From an uncultured Alphaproteobacteria bacterium (lineage in GTDB: Bacteria > Pseudomonadota > Alphaproteobacteria > UBA3830): a DNA stretch of 60,566 nt. This document shows positions 36,076-48,200 of this stretch, piece by piece. Numbering within the stretch: the stretch's first letter is position 1; each line of letters starts with the position of its first letter. The notes beneath the pieces are model-generated. The model did not search any database and was not told the origin of the DNA. It saw only the letters and a list, made by a program, of their open reading frames with translations. The stretch spans positions 1-60,566 of the forward strand of contig CALXQM010000013.1 in NCBI GenBank assembly GCA_944390765.1. The letters run 5' to 3'. The position numbers and the translations under genes were made by a program.

Positions 36076-36708
36076 ATGAAATTGATATTATTGTTTTTAT
36101 TTAGTTTTTTTGTGCAGAATACTTATTCTAACGCATATTCTGTACCAAAGATTTTACCTAAAAGTAGAGCGTGTAAACCTATTTATACGCCAGAATTTGA
36201 TGCAAAAAATAAATTCGTAATTAATGCGCCTATAGGATGGGGGTATAGAACTTTTAATAGCGATAATGGGTTAATAGGGGTTTTATGGCCAAGGGGGACT
36301 AGCTTTAGCTCGACAGAAACAGCTGTATTTGTGTTTTTGCAAGATACAAATATAGAATTATTTAAGAAAAAACCGAAATATTCTAATATATTTACAGAAA
36401 AGTGCCCTAAAGCTTCATTTAAATTTGCAAAAAATGAAGATATGGATGATAAAACCAAATCTATTGAAGAAAAATATTTTTCAGGACGTTGTGGTCGGAC
36501 AAGAATTTTATTTGAGGAAAAAGTTAAAAATTATAGATTAATTATATTATTAGTTTCAGGGCACGATATTCCTGCAAAACTATTTAATGATGTAAGATAT
36601 ACAGTCTCAGCATACAGAAAAGAAATAGAAAAAAGTTTTGGTCTAGATGAAGATGAAAATGAAAATACAAAGCAACAAAAAAATCAATTTATTGGAAGTA
36701 CTTTATGA
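36076..36708 (+). CDS. Secreted protein, unknown (210 aa)
   Basis: The start is taken at ATG 36076, where the signal peptide begins (MKLILLFLFSFFVQNTYS) and AAGG lies upstream. The mature part has NAPIGWGYRTF, VLWPRGTSFSSTETAVFVF and a Cys pair (SGRCGRTRILFEE). The pattern suggests a compact alpha/beta domain, but I cannot name a family. Its 3' end overlaps the convergent glyS by 25 bases. Confidence 0.7.
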   Translation: MKLILLFLFSFFVQNTYSNAYSVPKILPKSRACKPIYTPEFDAKNKFVINAPIGWGYRTFNSDNGLIGVLWPRGTSFSSTETAVFVFLQDTNIELFKKKPKYSNIFTEKCPKASFKFAKNEDMDDKTKSIEEKYFSGRCGRTRILFEEKVKNYRLIILLVSGHDIPAKLFNDVRYTVSAYRKEIEKSFGLDEDENENTKQQKNQFIGSTL

Positions 36709-38735
36709 AACAAATGTACTATTTTTGTCAATAAATTTAATCTATTTTGTTTAATTTCTAGATTTTCAGTGTTTACAAGTATTTTTTCAAAAAATATGGA
36801 TATAAATTTTTCTATTGATAAAAGTGCATTTAATTCTTTTTCGAATTTAATTTTAATATCATCTGTGCTTAATTCAATATTTTTAATAATACTATCCAAT
36901 TTATTTATTTCATTATACAAGGATATTTCTTCTTTTTCAGAAATTAATAACTGATTTATCATTATATCTTTATTATGTCCTATAATATTTTTTGCTCTTT
37001 TATAACAAATGATTAATCTTTGACCTATTTCTGTTTGTAATACACTATTTAAGAATTCTGCTTTTTGATAAATTAATAATATATTGTCATAGTTTTGTAA
37101 TAATGAATTAATAATATCAGGGTCTATATTTTCATTTTTCAATAGAACTTTTAGTCTTTCTTTAATAAAATTTATGATTCTTTGTTCTGTTTCTTTTGAA
37201 TAATTGTTTATTGGTAGTTTTGATAGTGCTTGTTTAATAAATGTTATTAAATCTATTTTAATATTATACTTTTTTATTATTTTTATAATACTAATAGCTG
37301 CTCTACGAAGTGCAAATGGATCTTTAGAACCTGTTGGCTCTTTACCTATAGCAAACAAACTAGTAATTATTTCAATTTTATCTATTAATGAAAATAGAGC
37401 GCTAAACGCAGTTGAGAATTCTTCGCCTTGTTTATATTGCTCTTTTATTGCATTACACACTAATGGACTTTCTTTTTGAATTTGAGCATAACATGCACCC
37501 ATAATTCCTTGTAATTCAGTAAATTCACTTACTATATTTGTCGAAAGATCACATTTTGCTAATGTAGCTGTTCTTACTAATAAATCTTTCATTTCAGGTT
37601 TGATCCAAGAATTTGATTTTTTTAATTCATTATAAGCGAAAATACAAAAATCAATCATTCTTTGAGTACGTTCATAAAGTGAACCTAAACTTTCATAAAA
37701 TTCAATTTTTTTCAGTGATTCTAAATGATGTTCTAATGGCTTTTTTAAATCCGTTTCAAAGAAAAAAAGAGCATCTGATAATCTTGCATTAAGTACACGC
37801 TCATTCCCTTCTATAATGACTTTTCCATTATCATATGCTTTATTATTCGTGACAAATACAAAATATGGAGCTAATTTACCTTCATTATTTCGAACAGGAA
37901 AATACCTTTGATGAACTTTCATAGGAGTAATAATAACTTCTTCTGGTAATTTCATAAAATTATCTGGAATTTTACCCATTAAAACTATTGGATATTCAGA
38001 TAACCCAACTACTTCTTCCATTAAGTCCAAAGGAGTATCTATTTGTAAATTATATGTTTTTTCAATAGATTTTATTTCATTTTCAATAATATTGCGTCTT
38101 TCTTCTCTATCTATAATAACAAAAGATTTTTTTATTTTATATTTATAATCCCCAAGGTTTTTAATATAAATTTTTTCAGGAGATAAAAATCTATGACCCA
38201 CAGTATAATTAGAAGACTTTACTCCAATTTCATCTAAGCAAAAATTTATAGTTTTTTCATTAAATATAGCAAGAATATTCCTAATTGGTCTGACAAAATA
38301 CATAGAATAACTACCCCATCTCATAGATTTTTTCCAGGGAATATTTGTTATAGCTTTTTTAATAATATCGACTAATAAATGTGAAGTTTCTTGTGCATTA
38401 TGATCGATTTTTGCAAAAAGAAATGTTTTTTTATCTATTGTTTTCTCTACACAGTCATTTCTTGAAATATGGTGAGCCAAAAGAAATTTTTCAATTACTT
38501 CTATAGGTGCATTTATTTGAGGTCCTTTTTTTTCTTCTTGATAAGCGGTTGATTTTAATTCTAAATCTGATGAAAATACCATCCGCCTTGGAGAGATAAA
38601 ACTATTCACATTTCTATATGGTATTTTTAATCTATCGAATTCATTCACAAACAATTTTTCTAATTCTTGAATCGATTCAGCTTGTAATCTTGAAGGAATT
38701 TCTTCTACTAATAATTCTAATAAAAAGTTACTCAT
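36684..38735 (-). CDS. glyS: Glycyl-tRNA synthetase beta subunit
   Basis: 683 residues, the usual size. It begins [16 protein letters not shown] and has the family landmarks [16 protein letters not shown] and [12 protein letters not shown]. The C-terminal anticodon-binding region is shorter and Lys/Asn/Ile-rich. It pairs with GlyQ to charge tRNA-Gly. The start overlaps glyQ by eight bases. Confidence 0.97.
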   Translation of the reverse strand: MSNFLLELLVEEIPSRLQAESIQELEKLFVNEFDRLKIPYRNVNSFISPRRMVFSSDLELKSTAYQEEKKGPQINAPIEVIEKFLLAHHISRNDCVEKTIDKKTFLFAKIDHNAQETSHLLVDIIKKAITNIPWKKSMRWGSYSMYFVRPIRNILAIFNEKTINFCLDEIGVKSSNYTVGHRFLSPEKIYIKNLGDYKYKIKKSFVIIDREERRNIIENEIKSIEKTYNLQIDTPLDLMEEVVGLSEYPIVLMGKIPDNFMKLPEEVIITPMKVHQRYFPVRNNEGKLAPYFVFVTNNKAYDNGKVIIEGNERVLNARLSDALFFFETDLKKPLEHHLESLKKIEFYESLGSLYERTQRMIDFCIFAYNELKKSNSWIKPEMKDLLVRTATLAKCDLSTNIVSEFTELQGIMGACYAQIQKESPLVCNAIKEQYKQGEEFSTAFSALFSLIDKIEIITSLFAIGKEPTGSKDPFALRRAAISIIKIIKKYNIKIDLITFIKQALSKLPINNYSKETEQRIINFIKERLKVLLKNENIDPDIINSLLQNYDNILLIYQKAEFLNSVLQTEIGQRLIICYKRAKNIIGHNKDIMINQLLISEKEEISLYNEINKLDSIIKNIELSTDDIKIKFEKELNALLSIEKFISIFFEKILVNTENLEIKQNRLNLLTKIVHLFHKVLPIN

Positions 38736-39588
38736 AATTTTTTATCTGTGCCTCACAACATGCTTTTGCAAGTGCCCTTACTCTTGCTATTCTTTCAACT
38801 CTTTCTGCAATACTTAATGCGCCTCTTGAATCCATTAAATTAAACAAATGACTAGCTTTAATACATTGATCATAAGCAGGCAACACCAAACCTGATAGTG
38901 CTAAATTTTTACACTCATTTTCTGCGTCTGAAAAATGCTGTTTTAATTTATCAACATTAGCATACTCAAAAGAATACTTTGAAAATTCTATCTCTTGTTG
39001 TTTACATATATCGCCGTAGGAAATTTTTTCTTTACCCTCTTTCCCGTTCCAATTTAAATCATATACATTGTCTACAGATTGAAGAAACATAGCTAGACGT
39101 TCCAGCCCGTATGTTAACTCTACTGTAATAGGATTGCACTGAATTCCTCCTACTTGTTGAAAATATGTAAATTGAGTGATTTCCATTCCATCACACCAAA
39201 CTTCCCAACCTAAACCCGCCGCTCCGAGTGTCGGACTTTCCCAATCATCCTCTATAAAACGAATATCATGAAGTTTATTATCAATACCGACTGTTTCTAG
39301 GCTTTTTATATAAATATCTTGTATATCTTTTGGAGATGGCTTTATAACTACTTGAAATTGATGATGTTTTTGTACGCGATTTGGATTTTCGCCATAACGA
39401 CCATCAGCAGGTCTTCTAGAAGGTTGTACATATGCAGCTTTCCAACTATTTTTTCCTAAAGCTTTCAAAAATGTATTTGGGCTAAAAGTACCTGCTCCAA
39501 CTTCCATATCATATGGCTGAAGAACAGCACATCCATAACCACCCCAATATTGTTGCAGGGAAAAAATAAGATCCTGAAATCCTTTCAT
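38728..39588 (-). CDS. glyQ: Glycyl-tRNA synthetase alpha subunit
   Basis: 286 residues from ATG 39588. Highly conserved: [59 protein letters not shown] and [10 protein letters not shown]. The heterotetrameric GlyQS enzyme is usual in alphaproteobacteria. Confidence 0.98.
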   Translation of the reverse strand: MKGFQDLIFSLQQYWGGYGCAVLQPYDMEVGAGTFSPNTFLKALGKNSWKAAYVQPSRRPADGRYGENPNRVQKHHQFQVVIKPSPKDIQDIYIKSLETVGIDNKLHDIRFIEDDWESPTLGAAGLGWEVWCDGMEITQFTYFQQVGGIQCNPITVELTYGLERLAMFLQSVDNVYDLNWNGKEGKEKISYGDICKQQEIEFSKYSFEYANVDKLKQHFSDAENECKNLALSGLVLPAYDQCIKASHLFNLMDSRGALSIAERVERIARVRALAKACCEAQIKNYE

Positions 39589-39648
39589 AGCGACTACCAA
39601 AATTTATACTCTATAAATAACACAAAACGACATTGTATAGTATTTTAA

Positions 39649-40116
39649 TTATAATGCTGTTGATGAAGATTTAAGTAGTTTCACATGCCTTAAACCATCT
39701 TTTCCTAATTTTTCTTTTAAAACATAAGAATTAGGGCTAGTAGCTATATCTACTGGAAATATCTGCTTAAATAATTTGTTTTTATTTGTATCTAGCATTT
39801 TTATAATGACCAAATATTTTTCAAAATCATAGGAATTCATACCTGAAAGATCAGTTATTTTTAAAGAAATTTCTCCGCTATCTTTATTTATTTTAAATCC
39901 TTGTCCTACTATGCTAAAAAAGTCTGTAATATCAACAATTTCTCCATCATTTTTTTTAGCTTTGATTTTTATTTGAAGAGTAGATTTTTTTTGAGAATCA
40001 TTTTTAACACGAAAAATCATCTCATCTGATTTGTTGTTATCATCAGATGTTACAGTCATCGCATTGGTTAATAAAAACCCAAACAAAGAAATAATGGCTA
40101 TACCATATTTAATCAT
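39649..40116 (-). CDS. Secreted protein, unknown (155 aa)
   Basis: Signal peptide MIKYGIAIISLFGFLLTNAM. The mature part has alternating charged strands (LQIKIKAKKNDGE, GEISLKITDLSG, YLVIIKMLDTNK), suggesting a beta-sandwich. It is somewhat like the 184-aa secreted protein at 10979 in size and style, but I see no convincing alignment. No known motif. Own gene between glyQ and accD. Confidence 0.7.
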   Translation of the reverse strand: MIKYGIAIISLFGFLLTNAMTVTSDDNNKSDEMIFRVKNDSQKKSTLQIKIKAKKNDGEIVDITDFFSIVGQGFKINKDSGEISLKITDLSGMNSYDFEKYLVIIKMLDTNKNKLFKQIFPVDIATSPNSYVLKEKLGKDGLRHVKLLKSSSTAL

Positions 40117-40203
40117 ATCTAAACCTTCTAAATAATCTACTGTAATATATAATAATATATTAATAAAAATACAAATAAAGTCAACAACTTTTTATGACAA
40201 AAT

Positions 40204-41061
40204 TTATTGAATTTTTTTATGTGTTAATACTGAAATAATTTTTGAAATAGTTTCTTTCAAATCTTTTCTTTCAACCACCATATCAATCATTCCATGTTGC
40301 AATAAATATTCTGATTTTTGAAACCCATCTGGTAGTTTCTCATGAATAGTGCCTTCAATAACTCTTGGTCCGCTGAAAGCTATTAATGCATCTGGTTCGG
40401 CAATATGTATATCTCCTAACATCGCAAAAGATGCAGACACACCGCCTGTAGTAGGATTTGTTAACAAGACGATATAAGGAAGAGATGCTTCTTTAACTTT
40501 ATTTGTTGCTACTACAGTTCTAGGCATTTGTATTAATGAAAAAATGCCCTCTTGCATACGAGCACCTCCAGAGCATGGCACAACTAAAAAAGAGCACGAT
40601 TTTTTTAATGCATATTCTGCACCGGCAACAAAACCTTCTCCTACAGAAGTTCCCATTGAACCACCCATAAAATCAAAATTGAAAAATACAGCAACACATT
40701 TATTTCCATTAATTCTGCCGAATACAACGGTGACAGCGTCTTCTTCAGATGTTTTTTCTTTTGCATTTTTCAATCTTTCAGTATAACGCTTTGTATCTTT
40801 AAATTTCAGTGGATCTAATAATTTAGAATGGTATTTTATTTTTGTAACATCTCCATTATTATCGAAAAGATTTTTAATCCTCTCATTTACACTAAATTTG
40901 AAATGATAATTACATTGAGGGCATACTTGAAGATTGTTTGATAAATCACTATGAAAAATCATCTGTTCACATTTAGGGCATTTTGTCCATAAATTTTCAG
41001 GAACATCATTACCTACTAAAGCTCTAATTTTAGGTCTAACAAAATTGGTAAGCCAATTCAT
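40204..41061 (-). CDS. accD: Acetyl-CoA carboxylase carboxyltransferase beta subunit
   Basis: 285 residues. An N-terminal zinc ribbon (Cys28, Cys31, Cys47, Cys50: CPKCEQ and CPQCNYHF) is followed by the carboxyltransferase fold with GGARMQEG, LTNPTTGGVSASFAMLGD and AFSGPRVIEGT. It makes malonyl-CoA with AccA. It starts one base after the IHF/HU gene stop. Confidence 0.97.
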   Translation of the reverse strand: MNWLTNFVRPKIRALVGNDVPENLWTKCPKCEQMIFHSDLSNNLQVCPQCNYHFKFSVNERIKNLFDNNGDVTKIKYHSKLLDPLKFKDTKRYTERLKNAKEKTSEEDAVTVVFGRINGNKCVAVFFNFDFMGGSMGTSVGEGFVAGAEYALKKSCSFLVVPCSGGARMQEGIFSLIQMPRTVVATNKVKEASLPYIVLLTNPTTGGVSASFAMLGDIHIAEPDALIAFSGPRVIEGTIHEKLPDGFQKSEYLLQHGMIDMVVERKDLKETISKIISVLTHKKIQ

Positions 41062-41062
41062 A

Positions 41063-41386
41063 TTATTTACCTCTTTTCATTCTATCTCTTCTGCTTTCTA
41101 ATATTATTCTGCCGTTTATTAAATCTTTTAATTTTTTACCTGCTTTAAAAAAAGGTACTTTTTTCGCAGCTACTATGACTTTTTCTCCATTTCTTGGATT
41201 TCTTCCTATGGATTCTTCTCTATGTCTAACGCAGAATGTACCAAAATCCCGCAATTCAACACGTCCATTATTTTTTAATTGTAAAGCAATAGAATTAAAA
41301 ATTATATTTAAAACCTTGTCTATATTTTTTGCACTCATATAAGGATATGTCATCGAAATACGGGCAATTATATCTGCTTTATTCAT
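41063..41386 (-). CDS. ihfB: IHF/HU-type DNA-binding protein (IHF beta-like)
   Basis: 107 residues from ATG 41386, chosen because CGGAG lies six bases upstream (an earlier in-frame start is at 41407). HU/IHF features: GRVELRDFGTFCVR and the arm IGRNPRNGEKV with the intercalating Pro. The basic tail (ILESRRDRMKRGK) extends beyond the fold. Assignment to IHF beta rather than HU is by pattern. Confidence 0.85.
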   Translation of the reverse strand: MNKADIIARISMTYPYMSAKNIDKVLNIIFNSIALQLKNNGRVELRDFGTFCVRHREESIGRNPRNGEKVIVAAKKVPFFKAGKKLKDLINGRIILESRRDRMKRGK

Positions 41387-41504
41387 TAAGAACTCCGTAA
41401 AATTCAAGTAAAGTGTAACAAAGTAACAAATAATGTATACTTTACAGTTCCTTATTATATATTAAAATGATAAATATTCAAATTCATAAATATTGAATAA
41501 AATT

Positions 41505-42218
41505 ATGACTGCTGAAATTTTAAGCGTGCTTTCTTTTTTTATTTGCGCAATATCTATAATTTTTTTGTTACGTTTTTATGGTAAAGAAGGACTATTTATA
41601 TATACAATTGTTATTGTGATTGCTTCTAACATCCAAGTATTAAAACTTACACATTATTTTTTTATGGAAAATCCTGTAGCTTTAGGTACTGTAATTTTTT
41701 CCACTACTTTTGCCGTTGACAATATTATTACCGAACTTTTTGGAGCAAGTGAAGCAAGAAAAAATACTTTTCTAAGTTTTTTTAGCTACTTAATATTTAT
41801 TATTTTAATGAAAATTACAATCCTGTACCCAACAATTATAGATACTGACTGTTATAATCATTACGAGGAAATGAAAATATTGTTTTCTACATCATTAAAT
41901 ATTTTTATTTCTAGCTTAATAGCTTATATTGTCGGACAGTTATTTGATATTAAATTATTTGCATTTTTACTAAATATTATGAAAAATAAATATCTTATTT
42001 TGCGTTCCTTTATTTCTATGAGTTTATCTACATTTTTAGATAATTTTGTATTTTCAGTTTTAGCTTGGATAATATTATCAGATAATCCAATTTCTTGGAA
42101 TTCTCTTTGGTCAACTTATATTTTCTCAGGTTATTTGCTAAGATTAATAGTTGTTGTTTTTTGTATTCCTCTTGTAAAATTGGCTAAGAGGTTTTATTTG
42201 GATAAGAAATATGTATGA
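41505..42218 (+). CDS. yhhQ: Queuosine precursor transporter, YhhQ-type
   Basis: 237 residues from ATG 41505 with about six hydrophobic segments and the VUT family pattern: NIQVLKLTHYFFMENPVALG, then FAVDNIITELFGASEARK, and a later SLSTFLDNFVFS. YhhQ proteins import preQ0/preQ1 or queuine. It overlaps tgt by eight bases, so it supplies the base that Tgt inserts. A salvage route is therefore likely. Confidence 0.9.
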   Translation: MTAEILSVLSFFICAISIIFLLRFYGKEGLFIYTIVIVIASNIQVLKLTHYFFMENPVALGTVIFSTTFAVDNIITELFGASEARKNTFLSFFSYLIFIILMKITILYPTIIDTDCYNHYEEMKILFSTSLNIFISSLIAYIVGQLFDIKLFAFLLNIMKNKYLILRSFISMSLSTFLDNFVFSVLAWIILSDNPISWNSLWSTYIFSGYLLRLIVVVFCIPLVKLAKRFYLDKKYV

Positions 42219-43383
42219 AAATTTTAAATTCGATGTTATCTTTAGGACAGAAAAGGCCAGATTGGGAGAATTGACAACTCCTCATGGGGTTATTAAAACT
42301 CCTGCTTTTATTTTTTGTGGTACAAAAGCCAGCGTTAAAGGAATTTCTCCACAACAACTTAAGGAATTAAAATCTCAAATTATTTTATCCAATACTTACC
42401 ATTTGTTTTCATATCCTGGAGCAGATTATATAAAATCAAGAGGAGGGCTTCATAAATTTATCGGATGGGATAAACCCATGTTTACAGATTCTGGAGGATT
42501 TCAGATATTTAGTTTAGGGCATGGTTCAGTTGCAGACGAGATAAAGGGACGACGTTCTGGTATTTCAACTTTATGTAAAATTACAGAAGAGGGGGCTATA
42601 TTTAGGTCTTATTGGGATGGTTCGATACAATTGCTAAGCCCGGAAAAATCCATACAAACTCAAAAATGTTTAGGTGCGGATTTAATAGTGGCTTTTGATG
42701 AATGTACTCCTTTTCATAGTAGTAAAAAATATACAGAGCTATCTATGGAACGTTCTCATAGATGGGAAAAGCGTTCTCTTGATGAATTCATTAAATTAGA
42801 TAATGGAGATCAAGCTATCTACGGCATAATTCAAGGAGGAATATATTCAGATTTAAGAAAAAGAAGCGCAGAGTTCATTAATAGTAATAATTTTTTTGCT
42901 ACCGCCATTGGAGGAACTTTAGGCTCGACTAAAGAACAAATGTATGAAGTAGTAGAAATGGCAGTAAAGGATATAGATATATCTAGACCTATACATTTGC
43001 TTGGTATTGGTGGTATTTCTGATATTTTCAGAGGAGTTGATCTAGGAATAGATACTTTTGATTGTGTCCATCCGACTCGTATAGCAAGACATGGCGGAGC
43101 TTTAGTGAAAAATAAATATAGAGATTCAAAAGTTAGAGAGCATATAAACTTAAAAAGATCTGAATATGCTAATGATGATAATCCTATTGAATTAGATTGT
43201 GATTGTCCGACTTGTTGTTCTTTTTCAAGGGCATATTTACATTATCTTTTGAAAGCAAATGAATTGCTAGCTTTATCAGCTATTACCATACATAATATTA
43301 GATTTATGAATAGATTAATGGAAGAAATACGTCAAGGAATTTTCACTAGTAGTTTGAATGAGGTGAAATTACGGTGGTGTTAA
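42211..43383 (+). CDS. tgt: Queuine tRNA-ribosyltransferase
   Basis: 390 residues. Tgt residues are all present: FTDSGGFQIFSLG, AFDECTPF, nucleophile region TFDCVHPTRIARHG, and the zinc site CDCPTC with a later His (ITIHN). It exchanges guanine 34 for queuine or preQ1 in tRNA-Asp/Asn/His/Tyr. The next gene, tamA, starts within its last ten bases. Confidence 0.97.
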   Translation: MYENFKFDVIFRTEKARLGELTTPHGVIKTPAFIFCGTKASVKGISPQQLKELKSQIILSNTYHLFSYPGADYIKSRGGLHKFIGWDKPMFTDSGGFQIFSLGHGSVADEIKGRRSGISTLCKITEEGAIFRSYWDGSIQLLSPEKSIQTQKCLGADLIVAFDECTPFHSSKKYTELSMERSHRWEKRSLDEFIKLDNGDQAIYGIIQGGIYSDLRKRSAEFINSNNFFATAIGGTLGSTKEQMYEVVEMAVKDIDISRPIHLLGIGGISDIFRGVDLGIDTFDCVHPTRIARHGGALVKNKYRDSKVREHINLKRSEYANDDNPIELDCDCPTCCSFSRAYLHYLLKANELLALSAITIHNIRFMNRLMEEIRQGIFTSSLNEVKLRWC

Positions 43384-45293
43384 GAATTATACTAATTGTA
43401 TTGGTTTTTTGTTTTCATAATAGTTATGTATATTGTAAGTTAAGTGATATTAAGAATTTTTATTATGGTATTCATTTAACAATAAATGGGAATGATAGTC
43501 TATTAGATAGATTAAAAGAAATAATTTCAGAGTCAGAGTTTAGAGCAGAATTAAAAAAATTAAGAATTTTTGCAATGAAAAATAAACCTGTAAGTAGCAT
43601 CAATACCCTAACCGATAGATTAAATAATGATATAAAAGCTATTTATAAAAAATTACACTTTGATGGATATTATAATGCTATTGTTTTAGGAAAAATTAAA
43701 ATAGATGAAGATGGTAAGGTAAATGTTTTTATAAAAATAGATTTAAAAAAACAATTTTCCTTGAAAGTAAAGTTAAATTTGTTAGACAAAAATATACAAA
43801 CAAATTTATTTTATTCAGAATTTTTGGATAAAAAAGCACAAAAAAAATATGCTTCAATGGCTGATATAAAAGATATAATCAGTACAATGGAGTTGTATCT
43901 TAAAAATAATGGCTTTTATAATCCTCAAATTACTCATAAAAGAGTTGTTATTGATTATGAAAATAATGAGGCTGTTTTATATTTGAATATTCTTTGTGGA
44001 AATAATGTTGTTTTTGGTAAAACTTATATAGATAAATTTTCTGGTATTGATGAAAATTTTATTCGAAATAGATTAGAATGGTTTGAAGGAGAAAAATTTA
44101 ATTATGATAAGGTAAAATTGAGTGAAGAGAATTTAAAAAATACACAAATTTTTTCTGATGTAAATATTAATACAGTAGATGAAGATTCTAATAATAATTC
44201 TATTCCTATGGTTGTAAAAGTAACAGAAGACAAAAAACATATACTTGATTTTGGAATTATGTATTCCGGAGTTAAGAATATGAATTTCGATAAAAAATCT
44301 AATGTTAGAAAAGGTTTGAAAGCATTAACCGCAAAATTATCTTGGACACGCTTAAATGCATTTGGATGTGGTGAAAAATTCATGATTAATACCGAAGGTA
44401 CACCTATGAAAGCAAATGAAAAAAGAATGGATTATGCATTTGAAGCATCACTCACTCAACCTGATATTTTTACGAAAAATGGGGATGTGAATTATATAAT
44501 AGGTAGAAAACAAGAATTAACAAATGTATTTTTTAAAAAGTCGGATAAGGTGGGGGTTTACTACAGTTATTCTTGGCTTAATTCCTTATATCCTAGTATT
44601 GGATTATTTTTCGAAAATAATTTTATTGACTCAGATCCTGTATTTTTTTTTAATAATAAATTATCTAAAAATTATAAGGGATGGGGGATCCCTTTAGATC
44701 TAACTATTGATCAGACTGATGATATTTTAAATCCTACAGAGGGATATAAAATACATTCGAATTTTTCATTTTTTAAGCTTAATAGTCATAATATAAATGA
44801 TTTAAAATCTTATGTCATATCTTATACTTATAATTGTAAATTGATGAATAGTAGAAAAAATGTATTTGCACTTTATTTAGCTAAAAAAGGTATTATTAAT
44901 AGTAAAATTGATTTTATCCCTTTAGATAAAAGAATTTATGCCGGAGGTATAAATTCTGTTAGAGGATATGCAAATCAAATGGCTTCAGAAAAAATTAAAG
45001 GAATAGATTCTATTTCTGGTGGGAAATCGTCAATAGAATTTAATACAGAACTAAGACATAAAATCAATAAAGATTGGGGAGGAACAATATTTTTTGATGG
45101 AGCTAAAGTTTTCGGAAATCAATCTAAATGTTTTGAAATAGAAAATAAAAGATGGTTTTATTCTATAGGTTTTGGTATTAGATATTTTACAGAAATTGGA
45201 CCAATTAGATTAGATTTTGCTTTTCCTATAAATAGAAGAAAAGAAGTAGATTCTAAAATGCAATTTATAATGAGTTTGGGACAAGCGTTTTAA
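43374..45293 (+). CDS. tamA: Outer-membrane translocation/assembly protein TamA
   Basis: 639 residues from GTG 43374, inside the tgt end, with a signal peptide (LRIILIVLVFCFHNSYVYC). POTRA-type repeats occupy about 30-260; a C-terminal Bac_surface_Ag barrel (about 270-639) carries VRGYANQ, GGTIFFDGAKVFG and final GPIRLDFAFPI. With TamB it inserts proteins or moves lipids to the outer membrane. It overlaps tamB (TAATG). Confidence 0.93.
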   Translation: MVLRIILIVLVFCFHNSYVYCKLSDIKNFYYGIHLTINGNDSLLDRLKEIISESEFRAELKKLRIFAMKNKPVSSINTLTDRLNNDIKAIYKKLHFDGYYNAIVLGKIKIDEDGKVNVFIKIDLKKQFSLKVKLNLLDKNIQTNLFYSEFLDKKAQKKYASMADIKDIISTMELYLKNNGFYNPQITHKRVVIDYENNEAVLYLNILCGNNVVFGKTYIDKFSGIDENFIRNRLEWFEGEKFNYDKVKLSEENLKNTQIFSDVNINTVDEDSNNNSIPMVVKVTEDKKHILDFGIMYSGVKNMNFDKKSNVRKGLKALTAKLSWTRLNAFGCGEKFMINTEGTPMKANEKRMDYAFEASLTQPDIFTKNGDVNYIIGRKQELTNVFFKKSDKVGVYYSYSWLNSLYPSIGLFFENNFIDSDPVFFFNNKLSKNYKGWGIPLDLTIDQTDDILNPTEGYKIHSNFSFFKLNSHNINDLKSYVISYTYNCKLMNSRKNVFALYLAKKGIINSKIDFIPLDKRIYAGGINSVRGYANQMASEKIKGIDSISGGKSSIEFNTELRHKINKDWGGTIFFDGAKVFGNQSKCFEIENKRWFYSIGFGIRYFTEIGPIRLDFAFPINRRKEVDSKMQFIMSLGQAF

Positions 45294-48200
45294 TGATAAA
45301 AAAGAGCATTAAATTATTATTTCAGTTTATACTCATTGCATTGTTATTCATTATTATAATTTCAAGTTTATTTTATAATGATAAAAGTAGACAGTTCATT
45401 TTGGATGCTATAACTGGATATTTTTCAAGAAATGGAGTTATTATTAAAGTTGAAGGAATCAATATTTCGAATATAGATAAAATTGATTTGAAAATACCAT
45501 CAAATACAAGATTAATATTTAAAAATTGTTCTTTTAATAGATCATCATTGTATATCAATGAATTTTTATTTGAGAGTAATAATCAAGATACTAGTTCTAA
45601 TATACAATTTACAGATTATTTATCTTTTGGGAAAATATTACGTATTTTTATTAAAAATTTGTCGGTTAAAAAAGGTATATTGAATATTAATGGTCAAGTT
45701 CATACTTTAAATGACTTTCAATTTCATATAAACGAAAATTCAGATAATTTTTATATTGTAATTGATAAAAATTTATCTGTGAATATCGAATTTTATAGAA
45801 ATATATCTCGTTATGAAAAAGGGATTGTTAAATTTGAGAACTTTTTTGGTTATAAAGGTAAGCTAGAGATTTATGAACCAGAAGAGTGTGTTGCTAGTTA
45901 TAAATTATTAGCTGATAATGATGAAATTAATATTATATCGGATGGATTTTTTAAAAGTTTTTTAAAAGAAATAAATATCAATGATATTTTTGTTAATTAT
46001 AAAAATCAAGTTGGATTTAATCTATATGGGAAAATTTTTTTATGTGACTTAAGATCTGATTTATCTGCGAAAATATACATAGATAAGTATTTCTCTCAAG
46101 GGAAAATTCCAGATGAAATTTGGAAAAATTTACAATCATTACTTGCAGAAGTAAATCTAATAAGTGATTGGAGAAATAATCATAAAATTTTTATAAATTT
46201 TGAGAAAAATGGAGTAAAGGTAGGAGATGCGACAGGTAAATTAATAAATCACGCGATTAATTTACAAGCTAATATTCCTTGGATGAATATTTATAATTAT
46301 CAAATTAAAGCATTAAGTATTGAAACACAGGATTTACAAAATTATTTTTGTTTTTTGCACGGGGATAAATTTTCAATTAAAACTAATTTGAATGCAAAGA
46401 GAGATATTTTAGTAAAAGACTTTATCTTTACAACGGGAAATGATTTCTTAAAATCCGAAAATCCTTTTATTTTTGATGGTAAAGTAAATAACGGTAGATT
46501 TAGTTTTCATTTTGATGATTTAGAATTTTTTAGAAATTTATATCCAATAAAGGGGAAGGCTTTTGGTAACTTATTTTTTGAACAAGGGAATTTATATATT
46601 AATTTAAATTCTCCTAAGATAAATTTAGATAAGATTAATTTATTTGGGGTTAAAATTAGTGGAGGAACGCAAAACTCTAAGATATCATTTAGGCACGTCC
46701 GTTATAACGAATTGTTTCTATCTGATTGTATTATAAATAAAAAACTTAATAAAATATTTATTGACACAAAATTAAACGATGTTACTAAGGTGAATCTTAA
46801 TGGGATAATAAATAATAATGAGGTGAATTTACAAGGGCAAGCGGTAAATAAAAAAAATGTAATGATTATTCAAAAATGCTTAATAAATTTATTCGATAAA
46901 ATTTATAAATTAAAATTAAATATAAAAAATCAAAAACAACAAGGAGAAGCTTTAATTGATATTGATAGTAATAAATTTAATTTAGATTTTTCTGATTTTT
47001 CATTAAAGGTTTTTTCAGCTTTTTTTAATCGAGTAGTTCCGCAATGCAAGTTAAAAGGTAGTATTCATTTGTCATCAAGAGATAAAATATTTATAGGTGA
47101 CGGTAAATTTCAGGTTAATGGATTTGTTTCTAAAAATAACAATATGGAACTGAATATATCAAATCGATTAAATGGTTTATATTTGGATTGTAATTTAAAA
47201 AATGGAAATGAATTAGTTTCACTTAAGTCTTCATTTCCAATAGTTATAAAAAATGATGGAATATTTGCGGAATTACATGGTATTCCATTAAATTTATCTT
47301 TAATCGGTAAAGTGAATCTTTCTAATATATTCGATCTTTCAGATGGATATGGATTTAAAGGGTATATTAATACAAATTTTAATATTAAAGGTACATTAGA
47401 AAAACCTATTCTAAACGGTTTTTTTGATTACAGTGACGCTCTTATTCAAGTTGGTAGTCTTATTCTCAAAAATGGTAAAATCGAGCTAAAAGGAAAAGAT
47501 AATATTTTATATGTAAAGGATGCTGAGTTTATAGATTCATTTAATAAAAAAGCTAAAGCTTCAGGTAATGGACGTTTGTTTTTTTGCAGAATTTTTCCAA
47601 ATATAGATGCTAATTTAGATTTGGATTTTAATAATTTTAGGTTATTTGATTCTGATACATTAAAAATAAATATAACTGGGAAAGGCACAATGAAAGGGAC
47701 ATTAGATAATATGACATTGAAAGGTGATGTTAATGTTCCATATTGTGAATTAAGTTATTTAGACATGATAAACAATAATAATGAATATGATGACATAATA
47801 ATTGAAAATGATCCATTTTTAATTGAAGATGATAACATAACTAATAAGGACTTTTTTAAATATGATATAAAAATGAATTGTCCTAAAATAAATGTTACAG
47901 GAAATATTTATAATTTAGAGCTGTATGGGGATTTAATTTTAAGTAATTATCAAGAACAAGCTACGTTATTAGGAATTTTACAGTTAAGAAAAGGCAAATT
48001 GGACTTATTTAGTCGTAGAATGATATTTTCTAAAGGCGAAGTCGAATTTTTAAAAGAATATCCTTTTAATCCTATCATTAATTTAAAATGTACTAAAAAC
48101 ATTAATAACATACTTGCTATTTTAGAAATTCATAATAATCCTAAAAAAGGCGCAAACATAGATTTATACTCCAAACCCCATTATACTAAGGATGTAATTT